Source: CAZJDM01 sp964544765 (GTDB lineage Bacteria > Bdellovibrionota_B > Oligoflexia > CAYFLR01). Taken from it: a DNA stretch of 34,981 bases. Under the pieces are notes generated by a model. The model saw nothing but the letters and a program-made list of their open reading frames with translations, made no database searches and was not told the DNA's origin. Shown here piece by piece: positions 1 through 9,204 of this stretch (the stretch's first letter is position 1; each line of letters opens with the position of its first letter). The stretch is from positions 1 to 34,981 of the forward strand of contig CAZJDM010000028.1 in the NCBI GenBank assembly GCA_964544765.1. The letters run 5' to 3'. The position numbers were made by a program, and so were the translations under genes.

Positions 1-662
1 TGGGATTTATGATTCTTGATGGCCCCATGATGGAAGATGATTATCATAACTTTGAGGCCCTAAACATTCCACAAAATCATCCTGCCAGAGATATGCAAGA
101 CACCTTCTGGCTAAATAATGGTTGCCTTTTAAGAACACATACTTCCAGTGTTCAAATAAGAGCTATGGAAAAATATAAACCGCCTTTTAAGGGTATTGCC
201 CCAGGTAGAGTTTTTCGTCACGAAGCCTTAGATGCTTCTCATGAAAATACATTCTATCAATGCGAGGGTCTTTTGATAGATAAAAATATTTCTGTTTCTC
301 ATCTAATATATTATATGAAAGAACTATTAAGTAAGGTCTTTCATAAATCCATGAAAATACGCCTTAGACCTGGCTTTTTCCCTTTTGTAGAACCCGGTTT
401 TGAGCTTGACATGAGTTGTCTCATCTGTAATGGCAAAGGATGTTCGGTCTGTAAGCAGTCAGGCTGGGTTGAAATGCTGCCCTGCGGGTTAGTACATCCC
501 AACGTACTTCGCATAAGCGGTATAGATCCAGATGAATGGAGCGGTTTCGCCTTTGGTCTCGGACTTTCTCGATTAGTAATGATGCGATACAACATAGATG
601 ATATACGTTATTTAAACGGAGCAGACATTCGATTTTTAGAACAATTTCAACCTGTTTTATAA
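1..662 (+). CDS. pheS: Phenylalanine--tRNA ligase alpha subunit, C-terminal part (5' end outside window)
   Basis: This is the catalytic subunit that charges tRNA-Phe; with PheT it forms the cytoplasmic alpha2-beta2 enzyme. The frame is open from base 3 through the left edge, so the N-terminal coiled coil and part of the catalytic domain are missing. Class II synthetase signatures are visible: the GF-MILDGPMMEDD start of the core, motif 2 around PGRVFRHEALDASHENTF, and motif 3 around GFAFGLGLSRLVMMRY, followed by the usual IDDIRYLNGADIRFLEQF-type ending. A C-x2-C-x4-C-x2-C cluster (CLICNGKGCSVC) precedes the GW-E motif, as in many bacterial PheS proteins. The Met at base 9 is internal and is not the true start. 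pheT follows after 25 nt, so the two are almost certainly co-transcribed. Confidence 0.97.
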   Translation, partial: GFMILDGPMMEDDYHNFEALNIPQNHPARDMQDTFWLNNGCLLRTHTSSVQIRAMEKYKPPFKGIAPGRVFRHEALDASHENTFYQCEGLLIDKNISVSHLIYYMKELLSKVFHKSMKIRLRPGFFPFVEPGFELDMSCLICNGKGCSVCKQSGWVEMLPCGLVHPNVLRISGIDPDEWSGFAFGLGLSRLVMMRYNIDDIRYLNGADIRFLEQFQPVL

Positions 663-687
663 GGTCTGTAAATAGGAGCTTATTATT

Positions 688-3081
688 ATGAAAATTTCAA
701 GAAACTGGTTAGCCGATTTTGTTGATTTAAACAGCATCAGCGATAGTGAACTGGCGCACAGCTTAACTATGAAAACCGCCGAAATTGAAGAGGTTCACTC
801 TGCAAAAGCTAATCTAAAAGGATTGGTAGTTGGCCAAGTTATGGAAAAACGATCACATTCCAACGCCGACCGTCTTTCATGTTGTGTCGTTTCTACAGGA
901 AATAAAACTTACCAAGTAGTCTGTGGAGCTCCTAATGTAGCAGAGGGTCAAAAAATCGTTTTTGCGCCTGTTGGTACTACTCTATCCGGCAATTTCAAAT
1001 TAGAAAAAAGAAAAATACGAGGCGAATTATCTGAAGGGATGATCTGCGCTGAAGACGAAATAGGCCTAGGAACAGATCATTCAGAAATTATTGTCCTAGA
1101 TGGCGATAACCAAATTGGTACACCAATTGAAGAAGTCTTTAACGATTTAGATACTGTCTATGAAATTGACAATAAATCCTTAACCAACCGTCCAGACTTA
1201 TGGGGAATCTATGGTTTTGCCCGAGAAATTGCCGTTATTTATCAAAAACCTTTACGACCACATACCTCTTACGATTTTAAAAAGTCTATTACTCCCAGTC
1301 AAAATGATAATAAATATCTGCACGTTGAAATAAAGGAAGACGCTGCTGCCTTATGTAAACGCTATATAGGAATAGTGGTAGATAATATAACCATCGAACC
1401 TTCTCCACAGTGGTTACAAAAACGGATCTTAGCTGTAGGAGGGCGACCTATCAATAACATTGTAGACCTAACAAATTTCGTTATGTATGAAACAGGGCAA
1501 CCTTTTCATGCTTTTGACTACAATCTGCTTCAAGGAAAAGAAATACTAATCAGACGTGCAAAAGATCAAGAAAAATACATTTCACTTGATGATAAGGAAA
1601 TAATACTTGATACAGAAAATTTAATTATAGCCGACCAAAAAGATCCTATCGCCTTAGCAGGTGTAATGGGTGGTAAAAATTCAGAAATAAACCCCGAAAG
1701 TAACAGATTTGTTCTTGAAGTAGCTAACTTCGATGCTACTAGTATTAGAAAAACCAGCGCCAAAATTGGACTAAGAACTGAATCTTCAGAAAGATTTGAA
1801 AAAAGCCTTGACCCATATGGCATGGACTCGGCAGTCAATCGCTTTTTAGAGTTGTTAAAACAAATAATGCCCGGTGTAAACATTCTTGAATATCATGATG
1901 TCGGCAACTATCAAAAAGAGCCTATTACAGTAGAAACATCTACAACCGAAATTAATAACAAACTCGGAACTAATCTAAAAGAAGATGAAATATGTCAAAT
2001 CTTACAGTCCTTGCAGTTCGATATCCAAAAGAAAAATGGACAATTATCCCTTGTAGTCCCAACCTTTCGAGCTACTAAAGATGTCCAGATACCCGCTGAC
2101 ATTGTAGAAGAAATTGGGAGAGTTTATGGTTATGACAATATCCAAGCTGGAGCTCCCTTACAAAACTCAACTCCTCCACCAGTAAATACCTTTTTTAGAC
2201 TTAAAAGAAATATTAAAAACTTGTTATCATTAGAGTTGGGATATACCGAAGTGGAAAACTATTCTTTTACCAGCCAGCAAATAATTGAAAAAGCTGGTTA
2301 TTCCATAGATAATTATATCGAATTAGAAAATGCTACTTCGCAAGATTTTCCTTATTTGATCCAGGATCTGGTCCCTTCACTACTTGAAAACGCTAAAAAC
2401 AATTTACGTTATTATGAAGATTTTACTATTTATGAAATAGGTAATGTCTTTATAAATAAAGAAACCGAAAACACCATGTGTTCAGGAGTGAGGATAATTG
2501 ACCCTTCATCCCCAAACGCTTTAAATGAATTGCGAATCGATATTGAGTCTCTTTTGAACAGATTAAATATTGCTGGTATTAATTGCGAACAATTAACAAC
2601 CGACTTACCTCCCTATGCCCATCCTCACCGAACCATTTCCTATTCCAGCCAGAATAAAAACCTGATTACTTTAGGAGAGATTCACCCTCAAGTATTAAAA
2701 GTCTTTGGGTTACCCAAAGGAACAACTTTCTTTTCCTTTGAATTAAGTGATTTACTGCAGGCTCCTCCTAAAAATAAGATTTACAAGAAAATATCAAAAT
2801 ATCCTTCCGTTCTTTTTGATATAGCTATATTAGCTGACCAAAAGACACCAGCGAAAAAAATTCAACAAATTATTAAAAAGGCCTCTCCCAATATTATTAG
2901 GTCGGTAGATTTGTTCGATGAATATATTGGTGATACTATTCCAACAGGAAAAAAATCATTAGCCTTTAAGGTTATTTTTCAATCAATGACTGAAACATTG
3001 GACACTCAAACAATAAGATCCGCTCAGGACAAAATAATTAATGATTTGGCTAAACAGGGATATGATTTGAGACCAGGTTAA
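688..3081 (+). CDS. pheT: Phenylalanine--tRNA ligase beta subunit
   Basis: At 797 residues this is the usual full length for bacterial PheT, the non-catalytic structural and editing subunit. Domains run in the expected order: an N-terminal OB-fold tRNA-binding region (about 40-150, with GLVVGQVMEKRSHSNADRL and VVCGAPNV), the B3/B4 editing domain (about 210-390, with RPINNIVDLTNFVMYETGQP), B5 (about 400-485), the catalytic-like core, and a C-terminal ferredoxin-fold anticodon-binding domain (about 705-797, with KYPSVLFDIAIL and ending YDLRPG). The start ATG has an AGGAG box nine bases upstream. No T-box or leader peptide is visible here; regulation would lie upstream of pheS, outside the window. 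Confidence 0.97.
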   Translation: MKISRNWLADFVDLNSISDSELAHSLTMKTAEIEEVHSAKANLKGLVVGQVMEKRSHSNADRLSCCVVSTGNKTYQVVCGAPNVAEGQKIVFAPVGTTLSGNFKLEKRKIRGELSEGMICAEDEIGLGTDHSEIIVLDGDNQIGTPIEEVFNDLDTVYEIDNKSLTNRPDLWGIYGFAREIAVIYQKPLRPHTSYDFKKSITPSQNDNKYLHVEIKEDAAALCKRYIGIVVDNITIEPSPQWLQKRILAVGGRPINNIVDLTNFVMYETGQPFHAFDYNLLQGKEILIRRAKDQEKYISLDDKEIILDTENLIIADQKDPIALAGVMGGKNSEINPESNRFVLEVANFDATSIRKTSAKIGLRTESSERFEKSLDPYGMDSAVNRFLELLKQIMPGVNILEYHDVGNYQKEPITVETSTTEINNKLGTNLKEDEICQILQSLQFDIQKKNGQLSLVVPTFRATKDVQIPADIVEEIGRVYGYDNIQAGAPLQNSTPPPVNTFFRLKRNIKNLLSLELGYTEVENYSFTSQQIIEKAGYSIDNYIELENATSQDFPYLIQDLVPSLLENAKNNLRYYEDFTIYEIGNVFINKETENTMCSGVRIIDPSSPNALNELRIDIESLLNRLNIAGINCEQLTTDLPPYAHPHRTISYSSQNKNLITLGEIHPQVLKVFGLPKGTTFFSFELSDLLQAPPKNKIYKKISKYPSVLFDIAILADQKTPAKKIQQIIKKASPNIIRSVDLFDEYIGDTIPTGKKSLAFKVIFQSMTETLDTQTIRSAQDKIINDLAKQGYDLRPG

Positions 3082-3082
3082 A

Positions 3083-4042
3083 ATGAAAATACTTGCTAAA
3101 ACTTTTGATTATTCTAACCTAATTATAAGAAGATGGCGAACTCCTCCAGATTTAGAGCCAGAAGACCTTGAAAACCTTACTCCGATTAGAGAGATATTTG
3201 TCAAGCTATCAAAAGTTTCTGAACCAATTGATTTAAAATCCAACTTAAAGCCATACTACCAAGATAAAGATAAATGTTTCTTAAAATTCTCCTACCAATC
3301 AGGAATTAAGACCGGCCTTGAATCGTACTATGACAACGGGAACCTAACTGTTAACGGTCATCTTTTGACTTATAAAAACCTAAATAATAATAACTCTTCA
3401 ACTGGTAAGAACCTGATATTTTTCTTTCACTGGTGGAAGTGCGGTTCTTTAAATAATATATATCGCCTTACTTTACCATACCTAAAAAAGGGGTACGATA
3501 TTCTTTTTTTAGAACTACCTTTTCATATGACCAGAAATATTATTGGAATGAACAGTGGAGAATTATTTCTTACCCCATTTGATCAATTCAACCAATCTGT
3601 TTTTTACAACGCTGTTTTTGAAAACCAAATGCTATTATTAAGTGATCTAGTAAGCGATTACCAAAAGCGCATTGCCATCGGCTGTGATATAGGCTGTACC
3701 ATTATGACATCGGCATTCAATGGCTTAAAAAATTCTGCTCCTAATTTTAATGAAGCCAGATATTTTTCCCCTTTTCTATTTTCTGCAAACAACAATACTC
3801 TTACTAAAATAATCAACAAATTAACCAAGGAAGCCGATTTGAATATTCTCCCGATTCTTTCTCACACCGAAACAACAGGTCAACCCAGTTCATCCATAGA
3901 AAAGTTTATATTATATTTGGGCAAATGGAGTACGTTATATAACAAAAAAGACCTGGATAGGTTTTTAGAGGCCTGGAAATTTAATCAAGTAATAATTAAA
4001 CCTACAGGACATTACGGTAATTTTTTATTTAGATTGCGCTAA
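3083..4042 (+). CDS. Alpha/beta-hydrolase-like protein, nucleophile Ser apparently replaced
   Basis: 319 residues starting one base after the pheT stop, so it is probably translated from the pheST message. The middle looks like an alpha/beta-hydrolase core: a strand ending LIFFFHWWKCGS (about 111-122, oxyanion-hole position), a second strand with GYDILFLELPFH (137-148), a nucleophile-elbow-like turn IAIGCDIGCTI (198-207) and a late PTGHYGNF (307-314) where the catalytic His would sit. The elbow reads G-C-D-I-G, not G-x-S-x-G, so Asp202 or Cys201 occupies the nucleophile region. The order of elements resembles the ABHD18-like (Abhydrolase_18) group. There is no signal peptide or membrane segment, so it should be cytoplasmic. 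It may be a divergent hydrolase or a catalytically dead relative; I cannot name a substrate. Confidence 0.55.
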   Translation: MKILAKTFDYSNLIIRRWRTPPDLEPEDLENLTPIREIFVKLSKVSEPIDLKSNLKPYYQDKDKCFLKFSYQSGIKTGLESYYDNGNLTVNGHLLTYKNLNNNNSSTGKNLIFFFHWWKCGSLNNIYRLTLPYLKKGYDILFLELPFHMTRNIIGMNSGELFLTPFDQFNQSVFYNAVFENQMLLLSDLVSDYQKRIAIGCDIGCTIMTSAFNGLKNSAPNFNEARYFSPFLFSANNNTLTKIINKLTKEADLNILPILSHTETTGQPSSSIEKFILYLGKWSTLYNKKDLDRFLEAWKFNQVIIKPTGHYGNFLFRLR

Positions 4043-4070
4043 AAAGCCAATTTCTGTGCAATCTTGCAAT

Positions 4071-7000
4071 CTATTTACTTTTGAGCCATAAATCTAATAA
4101 CTGGCTCAATAAGACATCTCTCTGACCATCATTATTAGGTATTTGCCCTGCATCTAATGACATAAAGAGACCGCTTCCATTCATAGCAGCTACCGCTTCG
4201 TCAGCATGATTATTAGCTGTAGCTAGAGTATAGGCTCCATCAACTGGTAAAAAAGTATCCGATGCTTTCCAAGTTAGAGGCAACTCAATGGTCATTTCTA
4301 TTGATAAAGGACCTCCTTCTGGAAACACCAAGCTGTCCACTTTTTCATTTTTAAATTTGGAGCTTAATAATACTTTTTCTAAAAAGGTTTTTTTATAACG
4401 ATAATGATAAGCAACTTCTCCACCCTCAGCAAATACCTTTCCTCCCTCATTTACAAAATTAATTAACTTCTTATCTTTGGGCAAAGTCTTATTGGCTCCA
4501 CCAACGGCTACAATGATTCCAGTGTAATCAAACCATGAATCAGGGTCCGTATCTTTAAAAGTTTCTATTCTGGTTTCAATTCCTTTACTATCTAATAGCT
4601 CCTTAAAAATCATCCTATTAACGCCAGCTAATTGCAGAATCAAAACCCCGGATGATTTCTCCAAATCGACATCAAAAGGATTATCGTCTTCGATCAAGAT
4701 ATCAAAAAGTTTTCTTTTTGCTCCTCGAAAAGAAAAACGCAAAGAATATTGATAAACCGGTAGTAATACTTCATAATAGCCTTCATCATCAGCGGTCACT
4801 GTCTCATAAGCTATTGCTTCTCCATCTTTAAACACTTTCAAAGTTCCTGTTACGGGAGCTTCCTCAAGAGTGATTCGACCCGAAAGTAAATATCTTCTAG
4901 CCGGTAACATTTGAACGATGATTTCATTCTCTCCATAAAGAGTTTGTTTCTCCACAGTCACATCTTGATAGGAGAACTTACTTGCGGTTATTTTGTAATC
5001 ACCAATAGAAAGATTAGCAAATGCTACCTTTCCTTGATCAGAAACCGTACCTTCATGGCTTTCTGGTCCGGAAATAACAACTTTTGCACCACTCACAACA
5101 TTGTTTTCAAGATCAACAACCTTTATATTTAAATTACCCTTAGCATTAATAGCTAAAAAACTTGTTTTATAAACATCAAATCCAGTTTTAACCATATACA
5201 CATCATAATTACCAACAACCTCTGGTGTGTAAGTTAATGAAGTCCCTTCTGAAATTGTCCATTGGTCCTTATTGATCTGTAAATACAGGCTGACATTTTC
5301 TATGGGTTCATCATAAATAACCGTTCCTGGAAAACCAACTGCAAATTTACCCTGTAGATCCACCTCTGTCTTTAAAACTAAATTTCCTTGAAAGGTATCA
5401 GTGTTAGTGATTGAATACTGATGATCCATTAGTAACCATTTCTCGGTTTCCCTTCTGGCTTTTATTTGTAAAGACGGACCATAATTATACTGAAAATAGA
5501 CCTTTGTTTTCCCCTGATCATCAGTATAAGCTATATTTCCTTTATACTGAAAACCTTCTGCCCAAACCATTGCTCCTTCTACCGGTATTCCTTCGGGATC
5601 CAACATACTAATTTCCACCCAAGTACCAGAAACCGATTCATCAATTGTTCTATTTTCTGGACTAAAAGACACCTTAACAGGCTCAAGTACCGGAACCTCT
5701 TTGATTAACGGAACTTTATTGAATCCAGTAAACGTAAACAGGGCCATGTCCGGTTTACTTAAGGGCTTATCTAAAGGAATTACAATGTTGCCTTCAGCAT
5801 CTGAAATACCACTACCAATTTGTTCCTCTCCCTGTAACACTCCTAACTTAATTCCTTCTTCTCCTACTTGTACTTTTATCTCAGTGTTACCAACAAAATA
5901 ATTAGAAGGTAAAAGAGCATTTATCATTGTGGGTGTTTTTGTTCTAACCTGCAAAGTAGCATCGCCGAAAATATGCCATGTTTCAAAAGTCTGGACAGCC
6001 GATGAAGAATTATCCTCTAAAACAGCAATCACACCATTAAAAAAGAGCCCTCCAACAGTATTGGTTTGTTCAGTTATCATTAAGTCTGCTATTTCCTTTT
6101 GGCCGACAGTAGGAGGAACCCATGACTGGTTGGTAGAAGAAGCGAAAATAGCAATTGCTCCCCTTGATTGTTGAGCGGTACCTACTTTGATCCATTTTTC
6201 AGCAAAAGCATCACTACCTGAGCCAAAATCTCCATTAACACAAGCAACACTGACTATTAACGGCAGTTTATTACCATTTTCCAACTTATTAATATGACTA
6301 TTGCCAAAACCAGATGTTCCCCATGATGTTTTAGATCCATGTCCAATATAATTGATTAAACCCCTTCCTTCATTTACAACCTGACTAACTTGTGCAGCAG
6401 TCACTCCCGGATCATACAATTTATCTATTTCGGTATAGTGCCAGCTTTCTAACTTTTCTCTTAAAATTTCCGCTCTTTCTCCATCGCTTGGGGTTCCCTC
6501 GTCACTTGCTATACCAGTAGCCTTGGAATACCAGGTTCCTTCTATGTCTGGTTGCTTTTCGTAATTAAGGATCTTAGCAACAACAGTACCAAGCTCCTCC
6601 TGATTCTTTATCGAAATACGTGATATAAATAGATCTGGATAACTATCCTCACCCTCTACAAGTCCATACATAGGATCTGCTTCATTACCATACGCATTAC
6701 CGGATTTTCCTTTATGATAAGGAACAAACTCCGCATCTCCTACTAAAACAACATAAGATATTCCATTTTGATCATATTGATTTTGAATATAAGATTTTAT
6801 TTCCTCATATGTTGAGCCCGTATCCTCTAAAGTAACAACTTTTACACCCAATCCCTTTTGACGTTTCCAATCAATATATGGTTTTAGGGTCTCAACAAAA
6901 TCCACATGAGAAATGACTAAAACCTTTCCTTGATCGCCAACAAAATGTTCTGGTAGAATCCTTTTCAAAGAATTCGTCATCTGGTGATAGTTTAAAAATT

Positions 7001-7730
7001 GTCTTTGATATAAATTACGAAAATCATAATTATCTTGAATGTTAGGAGAAAACAAGTTTAGAGAATGTCCCCTACCTATTGGGGTAGAGATTTTGACCAC
7101 CATTTCGGTAATTACTTGTAATACATTAGTACTACTGTCATACCTTAGAGGAAAAAAACTTAAATTAACACCACTAACTGAACGTAACCTAAATACTTTA
7201 GAAAGCTTAAACGAAGCCTCAGGAAATACTTCACCAAAATTATAAAATTCATCTAAAACATATGGAACTTGTGCTGGATTTATGTCACGAGTTAGATGTC
7301 CCTTACTGGGAGCGACTAAACCTATTTCCAGTTGTTTCTTTTTTAAAGAAACAATTTTGAATGAAGGTTCACTAAACACGGGAACAATTATATTACGACT
7401 CAGTCTAGGGAGTTCTGGAAAACCTTTTTTTCTGACTGATGAAACCTTTGGAACAGAAATTTGATTATAATTTTTTCCATCTATTTTTACCTGCTTGGTA
7501 TTAAAACCAAAAACTTGGTATTTAATTAAGGTAGATTCCTCATTTGAACTCAAAACCGTTATTTTTATGGTTTGAGGCACTGAGGGCAGCACCGCACCGC
7601 TCACCCCAGAAGAAACACTTACCCATTTTTTATTACTTCCTAATAAGTCACTTCTTAAAAACATTCCCATCAAGCAAAAGAAAATAATGTTAATAAAAAT
7701 TGTTTTAGTTGGAAGAAAAAAAGAACGCAT
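4071..7730 (-). CDS. Secreted gingipain-type cysteine protease (peptidase family C25)
   Basis: About 1219 residues from the ATG at 7730, chosen because GGAGGGG lies just upstream; a longer frame starting at 7742 has no better site. A signal peptide covers roughly residues 1-27. A propeptide-like region (to about 260) contains FPELPRLSRNI, as in C25 pro-domains. The C25 catalytic domain spans about 265-600: GKVLVISH start, VVLVGDAEFVPYH, then INYIGHGSKTSWG with catalytic His464 and SVACVNGDFG with catalytic Cys497. An Ig-like region follows, then carboxypeptidase-regulatory-like beta domains (about 865-1035) and an alpha/beta region (about 1045-1219, LILQLAGVNRM, IIVAVGGANK) like a glutamine-amidotransferase-type fold. 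I see no recognisable type IX sorting domain. It lies 230 nt downstream of the lipoprotein gene and converges with the hydrolase-like gene. Confidence 0.88.
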   Translation of the reverse strand: MRSFFLPTKTIFINIIFFCLMGMFLRSDLLGSNKKWVSVSSGVSGAVLPSVPQTIKITVLSSNEESTLIKYQVFGFNTKQVKIDGKNYNQISVPKVSSVRKKGFPELPRLSRNIIVPVFSEPSFKIVSLKKKQLEIGLVAPSKGHLTRDINPAQVPYVLDEFYNFGEVFPEASFKLSKVFRLRSVSGVNLSFFPLRYDSSTNVLQVITEMVVKISTPIGRGHSLNLFSPNIQDNYDFRNLYQRQFLNYHQMTNSLKRILPEHFVGDQGKVLVISHVDFVETLKPYIDWKRQKGLGVKVVTLEDTGSTYEEIKSYIQNQYDQNGISYVVLVGDAEFVPYHKGKSGNAYGNEADPMYGLVEGEDSYPDLFISRISIKNQEELGTVVAKILNYEKQPDIEGTWYSKATGIASDEGTPSDGERAEILREKLESWHYTEIDKLYDPGVTAAQVSQVVNEGRGLINYIGHGSKTSWGTSGFGNSHINKLENGNKLPLIVSVACVNGDFGSGSDAFAEKWIKVGTAQQSRGAIAIFASSTNQSWVPPTVGQKEIADLMITEQTNTVGGLFFNGVIAVLEDNSSSAVQTFETWHIFGDATLQVRTKTPTMINALLPSNYFVGNTEIKVQVGEEGIKLGVLQGEEQIGSGISDAEGNIVIPLDKPLSKPDMALFTFTGFNKVPLIKEVPVLEPVKVSFSPENRTIDESVSGTWVEISMLDPEGIPVEGAMVWAEGFQYKGNIAYTDDQGKTKVYFQYNYGPSLQIKARRETEKWLLMDHQYSITNTDTFQGNLVLKTEVDLQGKFAVGFPGTVIYDEPIENVSLYLQINKDQWTISEGTSLTYTPEVVGNYDVYMVKTGFDVYKTSFLAINAKGNLNIKVVDLENNVVSGAKVVISGPESHEGTVSDQGKVAFANLSIGDYKITASKFSYQDVTVEKQTLYGENEIIVQMLPARRYLLSGRITLEEAPVTGTLKVFKDGEAIAYETVTADDEGYYEVLLPVYQYSLRFSFRGAKRKLFDILIEDDNPFDVDLEKSSGVLILQLAGVNRMIFKELLDSKGIETRIETFKDTDPDSWFDYTGIIVAVGGANKTLPKDKKLINFVNEGGKVFAEGGEVAYHYRYKKTFLEKVLLSSKFKNEKVDSLVFPEGGPLSIEMTIELPLTWKASDTFLPVDGAYTLATANNHADEAVAAMNGSGLFMSLDAGQIPNNDGQRDVLLSQLLDLWLKSK

Positions 7731-7813
7731 AATCCCCTCCATTTGATCAGGATAGATGAACTTACCGAAAGAGGTTTCCCCACAAAATGCTGTTATCTTA
7801 ATGAGTTGTTTAC

Positions 7814-7843
7814 AGTATAATCTATTTTTGGCCCATCAGCCAA
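7814..7843 (-). promoter_or_regulatory. Possible sigma-70-type promoter for the C25 protease gene
   Basis: On the minus strand TTGGCT (7838-7843) and TATACT (7814-7819) are separated by 18 bp, giving a start about 75 nt before the protease ATG. The match is partial and the surrounding DNA is very AT-rich, so this is only a candidate. The rest of 7743-7960 shows no other structure that I recognise. Confidence 0.3.
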
Positions 7844-7960
7844 CGATAAAATTATTTGAAATAATTCATATTAGCTAAAAACACCTAATATTGATCATTG
7901 CAGGCTACATTTTAAATTTCATATTTTTATATTTTTCTTTTATATTCAACTCAGGATCAA

Positions 7961-9181
7961 TTAAGGCTGGTTAGAAAGAATTTTAATTATATTAAAAAGA
8001 TTTGTCCCCAAATTGCCTATTTGAGAAGATTTGACAAATTCTGGATTATCACGCTGAAACTGGGTCATTATCAATTGCAAAAGGTATGCTGGATTTAAAG
8101 CTGGGGAAGATATTTTCCAAGGACCGGCATAAGTAAAAGGACGGTTTTGGATACTAATCTGACCATTTAAATCAGTAACTAAATTAGGATTTTGAAAGAG
8201 GGGACCCACTACAGTAGCAGCATTTGTACACGGTAAACATTCATTATCCTGACACCCTGCCACTGCATAACGAACAGTCAACCTGGGCAAGTGATGTTGT
8301 ACCGTATTAAAAAAGGTTGTTTGTTGACCCCTAATATAGTCTATATTCTCACTTTCTATCATATTTACAGTTTGCTCCATAATTGACAGATTTCTATTAA
8401 GCACATAGCCCTTAAATTGATTTGCGACTTTGATATTAAAAACCTGAATATTATACTGCTCTGAAACGGTAATTATATATGGCTGTTGTATAACATTCCC
8501 AGAAGTACCTTTTAACTGCCGAAAACCACCCCTTCTTGTTTGTTGTCTTTCTTGAGGAGCTGAATATCCTACTTCATCACATCTGGCAAAAGGGCTTATC
8601 GGATCATTAGTAGATGTATACCTAATATTTCCTCCCTGCAAAGGGGGGGTAACAGTTACTCCCGTATTGACCACTCTAATCAATTCTTGGCCGTCATCTT
8701 GGGCCCTTCTTCTATTATCATCCATCATACACCGACAAACAATAACACCTTTTTCAACAGATCGTTCCGTTGTATCAATAGCTCCTTCAATTGTATCAGA
8801 GCCGGCTACTAGTGATGTCTGACTCCCGGTCATCGAATTTCTTTTGACAACATATTCAACATTATATTCAACTGCATGCTGCCCAGGAACACCTATAACT
8901 GTCCCCGTACCTCTGTTAGTATAAATTTCACTTACTTCAACGTTCCATTTATTAGCAGTCTCGCTAGGAGGAGCATATCCTGGAGACCATCTTCCCCTAC
9001 AATTATCAATACATTCAGTATTTCCTCTACAATTAGCTATACATCTATCTATAACCGAAGGAACAGGAGTAAGATGTCCAGAAGATCTTTTGACGGGTGG
9101 AGTATCTTTGCAGGCTGTCAACATAAGCAATACTGGCAATAAAATGTAAGCGATATTAATTGCATTAATTATCTTTTTCAT
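7961..9181 (-). CDS. Lipoprotein of unknown function with a tandem CX3C motif
   Basis: 406 residues. The N-terminus (MKKIINAINIAYILLPVLLMLTAC) is a lipoprotein signal with Cys24 in an LTAC lipobox, so the mature protein should be membrane-anchored on the periplasmic or outer face. Residues 47-61 contain C-x3-C-x5-C-x3-C, made of two near-copies of C-I-x-N-C-R-G. More Cys occur at VIVCRCMMDD and near the C-terminal half (AGCQDNECLPC), suggesting disulfides in the envelope. The body is polar and beta-rich with no domain I recognise. The ATG has AGAGGA seven bases upstream and lies 23 nt after the RDD gene stop, so the two genes are probably co-transcribed and act in the same place. Confidence 0.75.
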   Translation of the reverse strand: MKKIINAINIAYILLPVLLMLTACKDTPPVKRSSGHLTPVPSVIDRCIANCRGNTECIDNCRGRWSPGYAPPSETANKWNVEVSEIYTNRGTGTVIGVPGQHAVEYNVEYVVKRNSMTGSQTSLVAGSDTIEGAIDTTERSVEKGVIVCRCMMDDNRRRAQDDGQELIRVVNTGVTVTPPLQGGNIRYTSTNDPISPFARCDEVGYSAPQERQQTRRGGFRQLKGTSGNVIQQPYIITVSEQYNIQVFNIKVANQFKGYVLNRNLSIMEQTVNMIESENIDYIRGQQTTFFNTVQHHLPRLTVRYAVAGCQDNECLPCTNAATVVGPLFQNPNLVTDLNGQISIQNRPFTYAGPWKISSPALNPAYLLQLIMTQFQRDNPEFVKSSQIGNLGTNLFNIIKILSNQP

Positions 9182-9204
9182 TGTATTTCCTCTTTAGTTA
9201 AGTT

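Noticed and set aside
7743..7960. Search for a small RNA or riboswitch in the AT-rich leader of the protease gene
   Set aside because: No conserved fold or GC-rich stem could be recognised; only a weak promoter candidate was kept.
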